A stretch of 64,000 bases of DNA, from assembly GCF_038595005.1 (NCBI RefSeq), contig NZ_CP151997.1:1798001-1862000 (forward strand). Reading direction: 5' to 3'. Origin of the DNA: Chryseomicrobium sp. FSL W7-1435. GTDB taxonomy: Bacteria; Bacillota; Bacilli; Bacillales_A; Planococcaceae. The position numbers and the translations under genes are program-made. Shown here one piece after another: positions 37,082-45,257 of the stretch. The notes beneath the pieces are model-generated. The model was not told the origin of the DNA, made no database searches, and saw only the letters and a list, made by a program, of their open reading frames with translations. Position 1 is the first letter of the stretch; each line of letters begins with the position of its first letter.

Positions 37082-37663
37082 TTACTTATTTGCATCCAAA
37101 AGCTTTTGAATTTCAAACATAATAGCCGCAGTCACTACATCTGCCGATGCTTTCGATTCTCTATAAGAAGACATGTCCATTGGTTTACCATAAACTACTT
37201 TTAAGCGTTTAAAAGGTTTATAAGGCCCGACCACTGCAGTTGGGACTACTACAGCGTCTCCACGGAGCGCAAAAAATCCTGCTCCTGCCAGTCCCTCTTT
37301 GAGCACACCGTCTTTAGAGCGCGTTCCTTCTGGAAACAGACCGACCACATTGCCATCTTTTAATAATTGAATCGCCTTCCGCATTGCTTCTCGATCACTC
37401 ATACCTCGCTTAACTGGGAAAGCATTCAATTTAGGAATTAGGTTTTTCAGAATCGGTGCGTTGAATAATTCTTCTTTTGCCATGAAATGGACAGGTCTTG
37501 GAGCCAGAATACCCACGACAGGTGGATCTAATGCGTGAATATGGTTTGAACAGATTAAGACGCCGCCTTCTTTTGGAAAATCTTCAAGACCGCGGACATC
37601 AAAACGATAAATTGGCGCCAGTGCAGCATAAACGGCCGTTTTAGCAAATTGATATAGGTTCAT
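37082..37663 (-). CDS. plsC: 1-acyl-sn-glycerol-3-phosphate acyltransferase (PlsC family)
   Basis: 193 residues. Catalytic NHxxxxD motif is SNHIHALDP (about residues 40-48), and the substrate motif is FPEGTRS near 115-121. It makes phosphatidic acid from lysophosphatidic acid at the membrane. Four-bp overlap with cmk upstream suggests co-transcription. Whether it is the main PlsC of the cell cannot be told from the window. Confidence 0.9.
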   Translation of the reverse strand: MNLYQFAKTAVYAALAPIYRFDVRGLEDFPKEGGVLICSNHIHALDPPVVGILAPRPVHFMAKEELFNAPILKNLIPKLNAFPVKRGMSDREAMRKAIQLLKDGNVVGLFPEGTRSKDGVLKEGLAGAGFFALRGDAVVVPTAVVGPYKPFKRLKVVYGKPMDMSSYRESKASADVVTAAIMFEIQKLLDANK

Positions 37664-38337
37664 TGCTGTAACTCCCTTTCTTTTGCCAGTTCAACTATTT
37701 GGTCTACTACTTGTTGGATTGTAAGATTAGTTGTATCCAGATAAATAGCATCTTGCGCTTGAACGAGTGGAGATGCCTTGCGTTCACTGTCAAACTTGTC
37801 TCGACGAATAATATCCGCTTTTAACTCTTCAAACTCTATGCTAATTCCACGTTCTTTATTATCCACAAAGCGTCGTCTTGCTCGCTCTTCAGCAGTAGCT
37901 GACATAAATATCTTTAATTCAGCATCTGGAATGACGTGTGTACCGATATCTCGGCCATCCATAATCACCCCACCTGATTGCGCTAACACCATTTGTCTAC
38001 GCACAAGTTCTTCTCTGACGCGTGCATGAGCCGACACCTCTGAAACATGAGCCGTTACTTGCTGACTACGTATGGCGTCCGATACATTTTGATCATCCAT
38101 CAGTACTTGTTGGCCAAGATCAGATGGTTGTAATTCAATTTTCGTAGAGGCAAGCAAGGATACTATCGCCTCTTCATTTGATAGTTCCAAGTTGTTTTCA
38201 ATAGATTTGTATGTAATTGCTCTATACATAGCACCTGTATCCACGTATGTATAATTTAATTTTTCTGCTGCTAGCTTTGCAATCGTTGATTTGCCGGCAC
38301 CCGCAGGTCCATCAATGGCAATACGAATAGTTTTCAT
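37660..38337 (-). CDS. cmk: Cytidylate kinase
   Basis: 225 residues from ATG 38337 (MKTIRIAIDGPAGAGKST); the neighbouring ATG at 38340 is equally possible. Phosphorylates CMP and dCMP. P-loop GPAGAGKST, YVDTGAMYRA and GRDIGTHVIPDA are intact. GGAGG lies 8 nt upstream. Confidence 0.96.
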   Translation of the reverse strand: MKTIRIAIDGPAGAGKSTIAKLAAEKLNYTYVDTGAMYRAITYKSIENNLELSNEEAIVSLLASTKIELQPSDLGQQVLMDDQNVSDAIRSQQVTAHVSEVSAHARVREELVRRQMVLAQSGGVIMDGRDIGTHVIPDAELKIFMSATAEERARRRFVDNKERGISIEFEELKADIIRRDKFDSERKASPLVQAQDAIYLDTTNLTIQQVVDQIVELAKERELQQ

Positions 38338-38373
38338 CATTGTTTCCTCCAATTCATCAGAAACAGTTTACCA

Positions 38374-38407
38374 TAAAAACTCCTCTAATCGGAATAATTA
38401 GAGGAGT
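38374..38407 (-). terminator. Terminator after ypeB
   Basis: ACTCCTCTAAT pairs perfectly with ATTAGAGGAGT (11 bp) and is followed by TTTTTATG on the minus strand. Confidence 0.85.
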
Positions 38408-38412
38408 ACAGG

Positions 38413-39696
38413 TTAGCCATTTAATTTTTCTTTTTTGAGCAGTTCATGCGTGACCGCATCTACAAATAAAGTGTACACTTGACCTTGTTTTGTCTGGACG
38501 ACCACTTCATAACTTAACTGCTGTTCAAATGAAGAACCCTCAATATAAGCTAAATTGGTAGATAACACTTGCGTACCTTCATTGACGAGTGTCTTCGGGT
38601 CCAACTCCACTGGCTCAGTATCGGGTAAAGCTTCTTGTTGAATGTATTCCATTGGTTGAATCCCTAATACTTCTCCAGTATCTTTGGCAAGCTTAAGCTG
38701 CACACTATCACTGTAAACAAAAGCTTGATTCGGCATTTTACGCGTAAACGTGAAGTGCCATGCTGAGTGATTTTCACGGCTTGACGTTATTTCCGTATCG
38801 GTAAAACCTAGTTGTTTAATTTTCTCACCGGCAAGTTTTCTTAGTTTTTCCGGTTCTTGTGATTTTTCACTATAAGGCTTCTCAATTAATGTGGTTAATA
38901 ATTTTCCGCCTTTAACAGAGTAATCAGCAAATCCTTTTTGCTTATTGCCGCTAAATTCAATATGGTAGAACGGGTAAGGTGCAGACTCTTTACTTCGTGT
39001 TACACGAATCGTTGAGTTAGCTAACTCAGGAAATTGCTTTTTCCAAAGGGCAACGACTTCGTTCTCCTCCATTTCATCTCCTTTTAAGTGAGCTAACTCG
39101 ATTTTTTTGGCGCGATCGGATTCACTTGTCGTTTCTGGAAAATCTGTTTCTGTATAAGTTTTAACGAGCTTATCTAAGCTTTCAATACTTTTCTTTGAGC
39201 CCTCATCTAACTGTTGATGATAAAAACGCGTTAATAAATCCTCTTTCTTCTGAATGGAACCATTTGTCCGTTCCCAATCAGCAATGACGACATCTAAATT
39301 ATCTTGAGTCGGTTCGATAATTTCCCGCCATTTTGCAAACTCAATTTTGCCTTGATCCGCAAGTTTTGCTGAATCCCCAATTCTTGCAAGGTAATTCAAC
39401 CATAACGTACTTGAGTCTTCTTCAAAGGGTAGTGTACTCATTTCATATCGAATTTTATCGGTCATGCGCCAGATACCATTTAAATCATCTGAAGCGAGCT
39501 CTGATGATGACACAAGTGTAGCGCCGTCTATGTGAGTCGAAAGTTGATCCATGCTTTCTCCGATATTGTAGATTCTGCTGGCGTAGTTTGTAGAGACCGT
39601 GTTGGCCATAGCAGTCATTTTTGACTGCTGCCAAAATAATAGTCCACCAAGTACTAGGACTGTTGCAACCAAAGTAACCATCCATTTTGTTTTCAT
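38413..39696 (-). CDS. ypeB: Germination protein YpeB
   Basis: 427 residues. One N-terminal transmembrane segment (about 7-22), a mainly helical N-terminal half, then PepSY-type repeats in the C-terminal half (KGFADYSVKGGKLLTTLIEKPYS, LKLAKDTGEVLGIQPMEY, YTLFVDAVTHELLKKEK). YpeB is required for stable incorporation of the cortex-lytic enzyme SleB in the spore. Lies 9 bp after sleB, the usual bicistronic order. Confidence 0.94.
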   Translation of the reverse strand: MKTKWMVTLVATVLVLGGLLFWQQSKMTAMANTVSTNYASRIYNIGESMDQLSTHIDGATLVSSSELASDDLNGIWRMTDKIRYEMSTLPFEEDSSTLWLNYLARIGDSAKLADQGKIEFAKWREIIEPTQDNLDVVIADWERTNGSIQKKEDLLTRFYHQQLDEGSKKSIESLDKLVKTYTETDFPETTSESDRAKKIELAHLKGDEMEENEVVALWKKQFPELANSTIRVTRSKESAPYPFYHIEFSGNKQKGFADYSVKGGKLLTTLIEKPYSEKSQEPEKLRKLAGEKIKQLGFTDTEITSSRENHSAWHFTFTRKMPNQAFVYSDSVQLKLAKDTGEVLGIQPMEYIQQEALPDTEPVELDPKTLVNEGTQVLSTNLAYIEGSSFEQQLSYEVVVQTKQGQVYTLFVDAVTHELLKKEKLNG

Positions 39697-39705
39697 AAGG
39701 GCCTC

Positions 39706-40485
39706 CTATTCACAGAAGATATGTTTTCCAATTGTTTTTATTTGCGGTCGTGTCCAAATCCATTCACTTGTGGCTGTTACAGGGTTGAAGTAATACAAGG
39801 CGTTTTCAGTTGGATCCCACCCATTAATCGCATCTATGACGGCCTCTTTTGCCCTTTCATTTGGCGTCAACCAAATTTGTCCGTCGTCTACTGCTGTAAA
39901 CGCACGTGGCTGGAAAATGACCTCAGAAACTGTATTCGGAAATTGAGGAGATTCAATGCGGTTCAGTATGACAGCCGCCACTGCCACTTGCCCTTCATAA
40001 GGTTCCCCACGTGCCTCACCATAGACAGCATTTGCTAATAATTGCAGTTCTTTATCCGTATAGCCAGGTGGCAGCTGAGCAGTAGAAGGCTTTCTGGTCT
40101 TCCCTTTTACTTGTTGATCGAGAGGTTGGTTTCCGTAATAGGTGAATTGAACACCTTTCTTGATTTGGCTATGGACATAGTCATAATCAAAGTCACTAAA
40201 TCCTTCGAGTTTTTTTCTGGTTGCTGCACCAGCAACTCCATCCACAGGTAACCCATATTGTTTTTGGAATTGTTGCAAGGCTTGAGATGTACCTTTCCCA
40301 AAATGCCCATCAATCTCACCATGATAAAATCCGAGATACTGAAGACGAGCTTGTAGTTCAATGACATTGTCACCATAGTTGCCTTCAACGATATTTTGAT
40401 TGGTAAACGCCGTACTCTGTCCAGCTCCTATAGAGAGTATGAATAAACAGACAATAGTAGCAAGCCACCATTTCATTTTTTTCAT
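39706..40485 (-). CDS. sleB: Spore cortex-lytic enzyme SleB
   Basis: 259 residues from ATG 40485, with AAGGAGG 11 nt upstream. Signal peptide (about 1-27), peptidoglycan-binding domain (about 33-95; GDNVIELQARLQYLGFYHGEIDG) and a C-terminal hydrolase_2 catalytic domain (LLANAVYGEARGEPYEGQ with the catalytic Glu). A lytic transglycosylase that degrades cortex during germination; acts with YpeB. A sigmaG-type promoter is expected; I did not find a convincing one. Confidence 0.95.
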   Translation of the reverse strand: MKKMKWWLATIVCLFILSIGAGQSTAFTNQNIVEGNYGDNVIELQARLQYLGFYHGEIDGHFGKGTSQALQQFQKQYGLPVDGVAGAATRKKLEGFSDFDYDYVHSQIKKGVQFTYYGNQPLDQQVKGKTRKPSTAQLPPGYTDKELQLLANAVYGEARGEPYEGQVAVAAVILNRIESPQFPNTVSEVIFQPRAFTAVDDGQIWLTPNERAKEAVIDAINGWDPTENALYYFNPVTATSEWIWTRPQIKTIGKHIFCE

Positions 40486-40539
40486 GAGTTGACTCTCCTC
40501 CTTTTGATTTAAAGGTGTGGAGAAAGTAGCCAATTATAC

Positions 40540-40566
40540 AAAAAAACTTCCGACTATACGGAAGTT
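40540..40566 (-). terminator. Terminator after prsW
   Basis: AACTTCCG pairs with CGGAAGTT (8 bp, 6-nt loop) on the minus strand followed by T6. Lies 5 bp past the prsW stop codon. Confidence 0.85.
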
Positions 40567-40570
40567 TTAG

Positions 40571-41260
40571 TTATAAATCTTTCGATTCGTATAATGGATG
40601 TTTTGTTAAACGATACTTTCGGGACAACGCATGAGCTTGTTTCACACGAGATAATGCAAACATCCATAAGATGAGCATAAATCCTGACCAAATCATAATT
40701 TTGTCTTCTGCACTATATAATAACGAATTATAAATAAAATGGAGACCAAGGGGAGCAAATAAAGCTAAACTAAGTAACAGTTTCTCTCTGCCTTTTACGA
40801 ATTGAGCTCGTCCTAAATAATAGCCCATAACAACTCCAAACAATGCATGACTAGAGACAGGCAATATGGCGCGAATAAATGCTGTATCAATACCAAAGCT
40901 AACCAAATACAAAATATTTTCGACGGTCGCAAACCCCAGAGAAACACTCGCACCGTATAAAATACCATCATAAGGATCCGGAAATTTTGTTTGCTTATAG
41001 ATGGCTATAAGTAAGATTAACCATTTAAAAAATTCTTCTAATACGGCTGATAGTGAGCCGCTCCAAAAGGAAGTGTCTGTCAGAACTGTCTCCGCTTGAA
41101 CAATATATTGAATGAAGAGAATAGGGAATGTAAGGATTGCTCCATAAAGGAAAGCATAGAAAAGTAGGCGACTTGGTTCGGACTCAATCTCACGTCGGAG
41201 ATAGAAATAACTTAATAAAGCCAGAGAGGGAGCAATAGCCACTGAAAATAGTATGAACAG
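40571..41260 (-). CDS. prsW: Site-1 membrane protease PrsW (probable CTG start)
   Basis: 229 residues if translation starts at a CTG at 41260, where GGAGG lies 8 nt upstream and the residue aligns with Met1 of B. subtilis PrsW (MFAIISAGIAPG versus LFILFSVAIAPS). An ATG at 41293 in the same frame has no ribosome site. Multi-pass glutamic-type intramembrane protease: VLEEFFKWLIL (EExxK), FATVENILY and the SHALFGVVMGYYLG segment are all present. In B. subtilis it starts degradation of the anti-sigma factor RsiW. Confidence 0.9.
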   Translation of the reverse strand: MFILFSVAIAPSLALLSYFYLRREIESEPSRLLFYAFLYGAILTFPILFIQYIVQAETVLTDTSFWSGSLSAVLEEFFKWLILLIAIYKQTKFPDPYDGILYGASVSLGFATVENILYLVSFGIDTAFIRAILPVSSHALFGVVMGYYLGRAQFVKGREKLLLSLALFAPLGLHFIYNSLLYSAEDKIMIWSGFMLILWMFALSRVKQAHALSRKYRLTKHPLYESKDL

Positions 41261-41323
41261 TTTTTTTTCCTCCTCTCGTGGTACTATATTCATATCGTAC
41301 CATTTTATTAAAGGGGTGTGAAA

Positions 41324-42310
41324 ATGAAAAAATTATTACTCTTACATACAGGTGGAACTATTTCCATGCATGCAGTTGAAAAGTCAGCGGCAGTCATGAC
41401 TTCAGCGATAAATCCGCTGTCGGCTGAATTAGATAAATTATCTTCATTAGCAAATATTGACGAAGTTGAAGTGTTTAACCTACCTTCTCCTCACGTGACT
41501 CCAAGTCATATGATGCAGTTGAAAGAGGTTATTGAATTAAAACTTTCGACTACTAGCTATGATGGCATTGTCATCACTCATGGAACTGATACGCTTGAAG
41601 AGACTGCTTATTTTTTGGATTTAACACTCAACCTGTCTATTCCAATTGTCCTTACGGGGGCTATGCGATCTTCCAATGAACTTGGCGCTGATGGTGTTTA
41701 TAATCTATTGACTGCTGCCCGTGTAGCCTTGAATAAGAAGGCGCGAGACAAAGGTGTGTTAGTTGTGTTAAACGATGAAATTCACACTGCTGAAGGGGTT
41801 ACTAAGACGCACACTAGCAATGTCTCAACATTCCAATCGCCTTCTTACGGCCAGATTGGGCATGTCACGAAATCCATTATACATTTTCACAATCAGCCAC
41901 TTCGAACTCCATATTTACCTATTAACAAGCTGACGAAACGAGTCGCGCTGTTAAAAGTATACGCCGGAATGGAACCTGAACTCATCCAAGCAATTTCTCA
42001 AGCCGGTTACGATGGGTTGGTGCTTGAGGGATTAGGCCAAGGTAATATCCCACCCGCTTTAGTACCCGAAATTGATCAATTAGCAAGTCGGCATCTGCCC
42101 ATCGTTTTGGTATCCCGTTGCTTTAATGGTATTGCATTGGATGTTTATGGCTACTCAGGAGGCGGGCGCGATCTAAAAAATCGTGGCGTTCATTTTGCAC
42201 ATGGATTAAACGGGCAAAAAGCACGATTGGCATTACTGGCTGCTCTGCATCAACCAGAGCCTGCTGCTGCGCTGGTTCGTTTTTTCCAATCGGCGTATTT
42301 AGAAGAGTAA
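41324..42310 (+). CDS. ansA: Type I L-asparaginase
   Basis: 328 residues from ATG 41324 after AAAGGGG. Hydrolyses asparagine to aspartate and ammonia. First catalytic Thr in LLHTGGTISM, second in THGTDTLEETAYFLDL with the Asp and Lys network; no signal peptide, so cytoplasmic. It is divergent from prsW. B. subtilis carries ansA elsewhere with ansB; here it stands alone next to a repeat locus. Confidence 0.93.
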   Translation: MKKLLLLHTGGTISMHAVEKSAAVMTSAINPLSAELDKLSSLANIDEVEVFNLPSPHVTPSHMMQLKEVIELKLSTTSYDGIVITHGTDTLEETAYFLDLTLNLSIPIVLTGAMRSSNELGADGVYNLLTAARVALNKKARDKGVLVVLNDEIHTAEGVTKTHTSNVSTFQSPSYGQIGHVTKSIIHFHNQPLRTPYLPINKLTKRVALLKVYAGMEPELIQAISQAGYDGLVLEGLGQGNIPPALVPEIDQLASRHLPIVLVSRCFNGIALDVYGYSGGGRDLKNRGVHFAHGLNGQKARLALLAALHQPEPAAALVRFFQSAYLEE

Positions 42311-42338
42311 TTCGAGGTTCCAGTACACGAGTTATGCA

Positions 42339-42584
42339 CTCATCGTAACGAGTTATTCAATCATCAGAAACGTTTTAGCGATTACCACAGAGCAAGTTTC
42401 GATCATCACGTATTTACGCGATCATCATAACGAGTTATTCAATCATCAGAAACGTTTTAGCGATCATCACAGAGCAAGTTTCGATCATCACGTATTTACG
42501 CGATCATCATAACGAGTTATTCAATCATCAGAAACGTTTTAGCGATCATCACAGAGCATGTTTCGATCATCACGAATTTACGCC
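42339..42584 (+). repeat. Phased heptamer array, locus 2 (82-bp super-repeat)
   Basis: Twelve heptamers (mostly ATCATCA; the first is CTCATCG and the third ATTACCA) begin at 42339, 42360, 42381, 42402, 42421, 42442, 42463, 42484, 42503, 42524, 42545 and 42566. The steps are 21, 21, 21, 19 repeated. The array is three near-identical 82-bp super-units (42346, 42428, 42510). The four units in each super-unit differ from each other but are conserved between super-units. The unit before the 19-bp step has a CACGTATTTA core, corresponding to CACGGATTTA at locus 1. Confidence 0.92.
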
Positions 42585-42599
42585 ACTAACTTAACCAAT

Positions 42600-42751
42600 T
42601 TGAAATTTTGGAAGCCAGGTTGCCATTTCCCAGGCCCTCTGATTTTCACCGAGACCCGGCAACGCAGCTGAAAGCGTTCTTCTTTCGGCTGACGTGGGGA
42701 GGCTCGCAGAAACTCACCTAGGAAATGGTGTTCTGGCTGAAGGGATTTCAA
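42600..42751 (+). repeat. 152-bp nested hairpin element, copy 2
   Basis: Same length, orientation and architecture as 26203-26354, beginning 34 bp after the start of the last heptamer, exactly as at locus 1. The 5' terminus reads TTGAAATTTT against GGGATTTCAA, so three C-to-T changes turn G-C pairs into G-U pairs if read as plus-strand RNA; the apical stem AGCTGAAAG/CTTTCGGCT shows the same type of change. Located 290 bp downstream of ansA. The remaining 68 bp to the ypdA terminator show nothing. Confidence 0.9.
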
Positions 42752-42804
42752 GTTTCACACAGCTTAATTATTAATTTCCCTCTTGACACCCGCAAAAATT
42801 GCAT

Positions 42805-42838
42805 CAAAAAAAGCACACTCTACTCAGTGTGCTTTTTT
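42805..42838 (-). terminator. Terminator at the ypdA 3' end
   Basis: AGCACAC pairs with GTGTGCT, extended by A6/T6 tracts. The 5' arm covers the last codons of ypdA. Confidence 0.85.
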
Positions 42839-43785
42839 GCAATATGCTGCGCAATCAATTCTCCATGAAAGCGACCATTTTCTATGAATATTTCATTTGC
42901 ATTGTTCCCAGCAGCAATAACACCTGCAATATAAACACCTGGAACGTTGGTTTCCATCGTAGATTCGTCTAGGAAAGGTTTGCCGGTTTCTTGATCAAAA
43001 TCAATTCCTAAGTCAATCAAGAATTGACGGTTTGGTTGATAACCCGTCATCGCAAAAACAAAATCAGCAGATACCTCTTTTTGTTCGCCAGCACTTTGCA
43101 CAATAACCGAACGGTCTGTAATCTCTACCACCTCAGTTGAAAAATGCATCGTGATTTCACCATTTTTAACTGCCCCTTCAAACTCAGGAAGCACCCATGG
43201 CTTGATACTTGGTGAATAGCTCCCGCCTCTGTAAACAACATGCACATTTGCCCCTGCTTTATTTAATTCAAGAGCAGCATCTATGGCAGAGTTTTTTCCG
43301 CCAATTACAATGACATCCTGTTGAAAGTAGGGATGCCCTTCTTTAAAGTAATGGTAAACATGAGGCAGTTGTTCTCCCGGAATGTTCATTAGGTTTGGTT
43401 GGTCATAATATCCCGTTGCAATAACAATAGAACTTGCCGTATAGCTACCTTTTGATGTTGTCACATGAAAGTGATCTTCAACCTTAGCTACACTCGCTAC
43501 AGTCTCAAATGTGTTAATGCGCAGGTTTTTTCGTTTTACAACTTCGCGGTAATAAACAAGCGCTTGATTACGCTTAGGCTTTCTCTGTTCGACAATGAAG
43601 GGAACATCTCCAATACCTAATTTTTCACTAGTGCTAAAAAAAGTTTGATGGGTAGGATAGTTGTAGATAGCATTGACAATGTTTCCTTTTTCGAGGCACA
43701 AGTAGTTTAGTCCTTTTTCTTGAACGGCAATCGCTGCAGCAAGACCACAAGGGCCTCCTCCAATAATAATGACATCGTAGTTCAT
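42820..43785 (-). CDS. ypdA: Bacillithiol disulfide reductase YpdA (Bdr)
   Basis: 321-residue FAD/NADPH oxidoreductase. FAD-binding GGGPCGLAAAIA at the N-terminus, NADPH-binding IGGKNSAIDAALEL near 165, and a C-terminal FAD contact (VYIAGVIAAGN). It lacks a thioredoxin-reductase CxxC pair; YpdA proteins use the Cys of GGGPCG. Reduces bacillithiol disulfide. In B. subtilis gudB precedes it; here a phosphoesterase gene does. Confidence 0.93.
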   Translation of the reverse strand: MNYDVIIIGGGPCGLAAAIAVQEKGLNYLCLEKGNIVNAIYNYPTHQTFFSTSEKLGIGDVPFIVEQRKPKRNQALVYYREVVKRKNLRINTFETVASVAKVEDHFHVTTSKGSYTASSIVIATGYYDQPNLMNIPGEQLPHVYHYFKEGHPYFQQDVIVIGGKNSAIDAALELNKAGANVHVVYRGGSYSPSIKPWVLPEFEGAVKNGEITMHFSTEVVEITDRSVIVQSAGEQKEVSADFVFAMTGYQPNRQFLIDLGIDFDQETGKPFLDESTMETNVPGVYIAGVIAAGNNANEIFIENGRFHGELIAQHIAKKHTE

Positions 43786-43791
43786 TTCACT

Positions 43792-44535
43792 TCACTTCTT
43801 TCCTACAATCTTAATGCTGTGTAATTCACTTTGGGCACCTAACCGCAAAGGCAATGTGGTCGTTCCGAAACCGTTTGAAATAAGCTCGTAACGATCTTGG
43901 TTTTTCACTAATTTCCCCAGTGGTTGAAGTCCCCAATTTAAGAATCGAATTTGACCGCCGTGGTGGTGACCAGCGACGACTAGATCCACAGGTTTGTCAG
44001 TAGCCAATTTAGTAAAATATGCGGGAGAATGTGTCATAAAAACTGTATACATAGAGGCATCTGTCGTTTCGAAAGCTTTATCAATATCTACTTTACCAGT
44101 ATGCACATCATCAATCCCAATTATTTGTACGGGAACTGTCGAAAGTCGAACAGAGTCGTTACAAAGAATAGTTACTCCATTAGTTTCTAAAAGGTTTAAA
44201 AGCTTATTTTCCCCGACTTCTCTATCATTATTACCAAACACATAATAAAGAGGTCCTAGTGTAGAAAGGCGTTTAATGTTACGTTCTGTTCGTTCAAGTG
44301 GCACACCATCTTCTGTGAAATCTCCACCTACTAAGACAGCGTCATAATTAGTTGCTAACTTTCGCAACAATTTCAGTGGAACAGTTCTTCTATGGATGTC
44401 TGAGATAAATAACAGTTTAGCTGTTCCTTCGAATTTAGATGAATGAATTTGGTGATGTTCTATGTGAACCTCTTGAGCCATTGTCGCCATATAACGTAAG
44501 AGGCTAAATGCTGCTTGGCTGACGATTGATACCAT
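43792..44535 (-). CDS. Calcineurin-type metallophosphoesterase (YpbG-like)
   Basis: 247 residues from ATG 44535 after AAGAAGGT. All metal-binding boxes are visible in order: FISDIHR, GGDFTEDG, FGNNDRE, and HSPAYF with GHHHGGQ. One weak hydrophobic N-terminal stretch. Substrate unknown; B. subtilis ypbG, located in the same neighbourhood, is the likely counterpart. Confidence 0.83.
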   Translation of the reverse strand: MVSIVSQAAFSLLRYMATMAQEVHIEHHQIHSSKFEGTAKLLFISDIHRRTVPLKLLRKLATNYDAVLVGGDFTEDGVPLERTERNIKRLSTLGPLYYVFGNNDREVGENKLLNLLETNGVTILCNDSVRLSTVPVQIIGIDDVHTGKVDIDKAFETTDASMYTVFMTHSPAYFTKLATDKPVDLVVAGHHHGGQIRFLNWGLQPLGKLVKNQDRYELISNGFGTTTLPLRLGAQSELHSIKIVGKK

Positions 44536-44593
44536 ATGTGACCTTCTTTCTTTATCAGTAAACGAACAACTCGCCCCATCAAGGAGCGAGCTG

Positions 44594-45190
44594 CTAAGGT
44601 AGTACGAGTTGTTGACCCACACTAATTTCATTGGATCCTAGGTTGTTAGCCTGTTTAATTCGGTCCACTGCACTTGGGTCATTATAATAATTCATGGCTA
44701 TACGATATAATGTCTCGCCAGTTTGGACTGTATGTGTACGTGTTGATGGCTCTGGAGTTGGTTCTGGTTCTTGCTCCTCAGGTTGTTGCGTTTCCGGCTG
44801 TTGTTCAACTGGTTCTGGATCTTCTACAGGTTCTTCTTCTACTACTTCTGGCTCTTCAGGTTCGGTTGCCGGTTGTTCTTCTGGTTCTTGTTGCTCTTCT
44901 TCCTCTTCACTCTCTGGAGTTGTAACAGGTTGAATGTCCAATTGGACTACTTGTTGATTGGTTGGTAGGTCATTGGCTAAAGGATCATAAAAGAAATAGG
45001 CATAGACAAATAGAAGAATCGGTAAAATGATTCCTATAGTGAATAATGTTGGCAAAAACCAATTTCTAGGCCTACCAGTAGGTTTCTTTTTAATTTTCTT
45101 CTGGTGGCGCGCTCGTCGTGTAGCAGTACCTGAGTCTTCAATTGGCTTGCGATGTTCATCTAAACGCTTCTGATAGTCATTGTTTGCCAT
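44594..45190 (-). CDS. ypbE: YpbE-like membrane-anchored LysM protein
   Basis: 198 residues. A basic cytoplasmic N-terminus (about 1-45, KKIKKKPTGRPRN), one transmembrane helix (about 46-67), a long Glu/Pro/Gln-rich linker (about 85-145) and a C-terminal LysM peptidoglycan-binding domain (THTVQTGETLYRIAMNYY). Start ATG 45190 with GGGGG upstream. Lies between recQ and the phosphoesterase; ypbD, found next to it in B. subtilis, is absent. Confidence 0.87.
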   Translation of the reverse strand: MANNDYQKRLDEHRKPIEDSGTATRRARHQKKIKKKPTGRPRNWFLPTLFTIGIILPILLFVYAYFFYDPLANDLPTNQQVVQLDIQPVTTPESEEEEEQQEPEEQPATEPEEPEVVEEEPVEDPEPVEQQPETQQPEEQEPEPTPEPSTRTHTVQTGETLYRIAMNYYNDPSAVDRIKQANNLGSNEISVGQQLVLP

Positions 45191-45257
45191 GATGTTTGCC
45201 CCCACTTGCACTCTTTTGTCTAATTATGCCGAAAATTAGAAGGAAAGTAAATGAATC

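Noticed and set aside
40500-40535. SigmaG promoter before sleB (TGTATA and a downstream CA-rich -10)
   Set aside because: The -10 does not match CATnnTA well enough; too weak to list.
42339-42584. CRISPR array
   Set aside because: Repeats are only about 7 bp and the intervening sequence recurs between 82-bp units, so there are no unique spacers; no cas genes are present.
42600-42751. Miniature inverted-repeat transposon
   Set aside because: Terminal inverted repeats exist, but no target-site duplication is visible at either copy, and the fixed 34-bp link to the heptamer array does not fit independent insertion. Not fully excluded.
44674-44968. Plus-strand open frames with Val/Leu- or Ser/Gly-rich sequence
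   Set aside because: They are the reverse complement of the Glu/Pro-rich linker of ypbE; low complexity creates long open frames.
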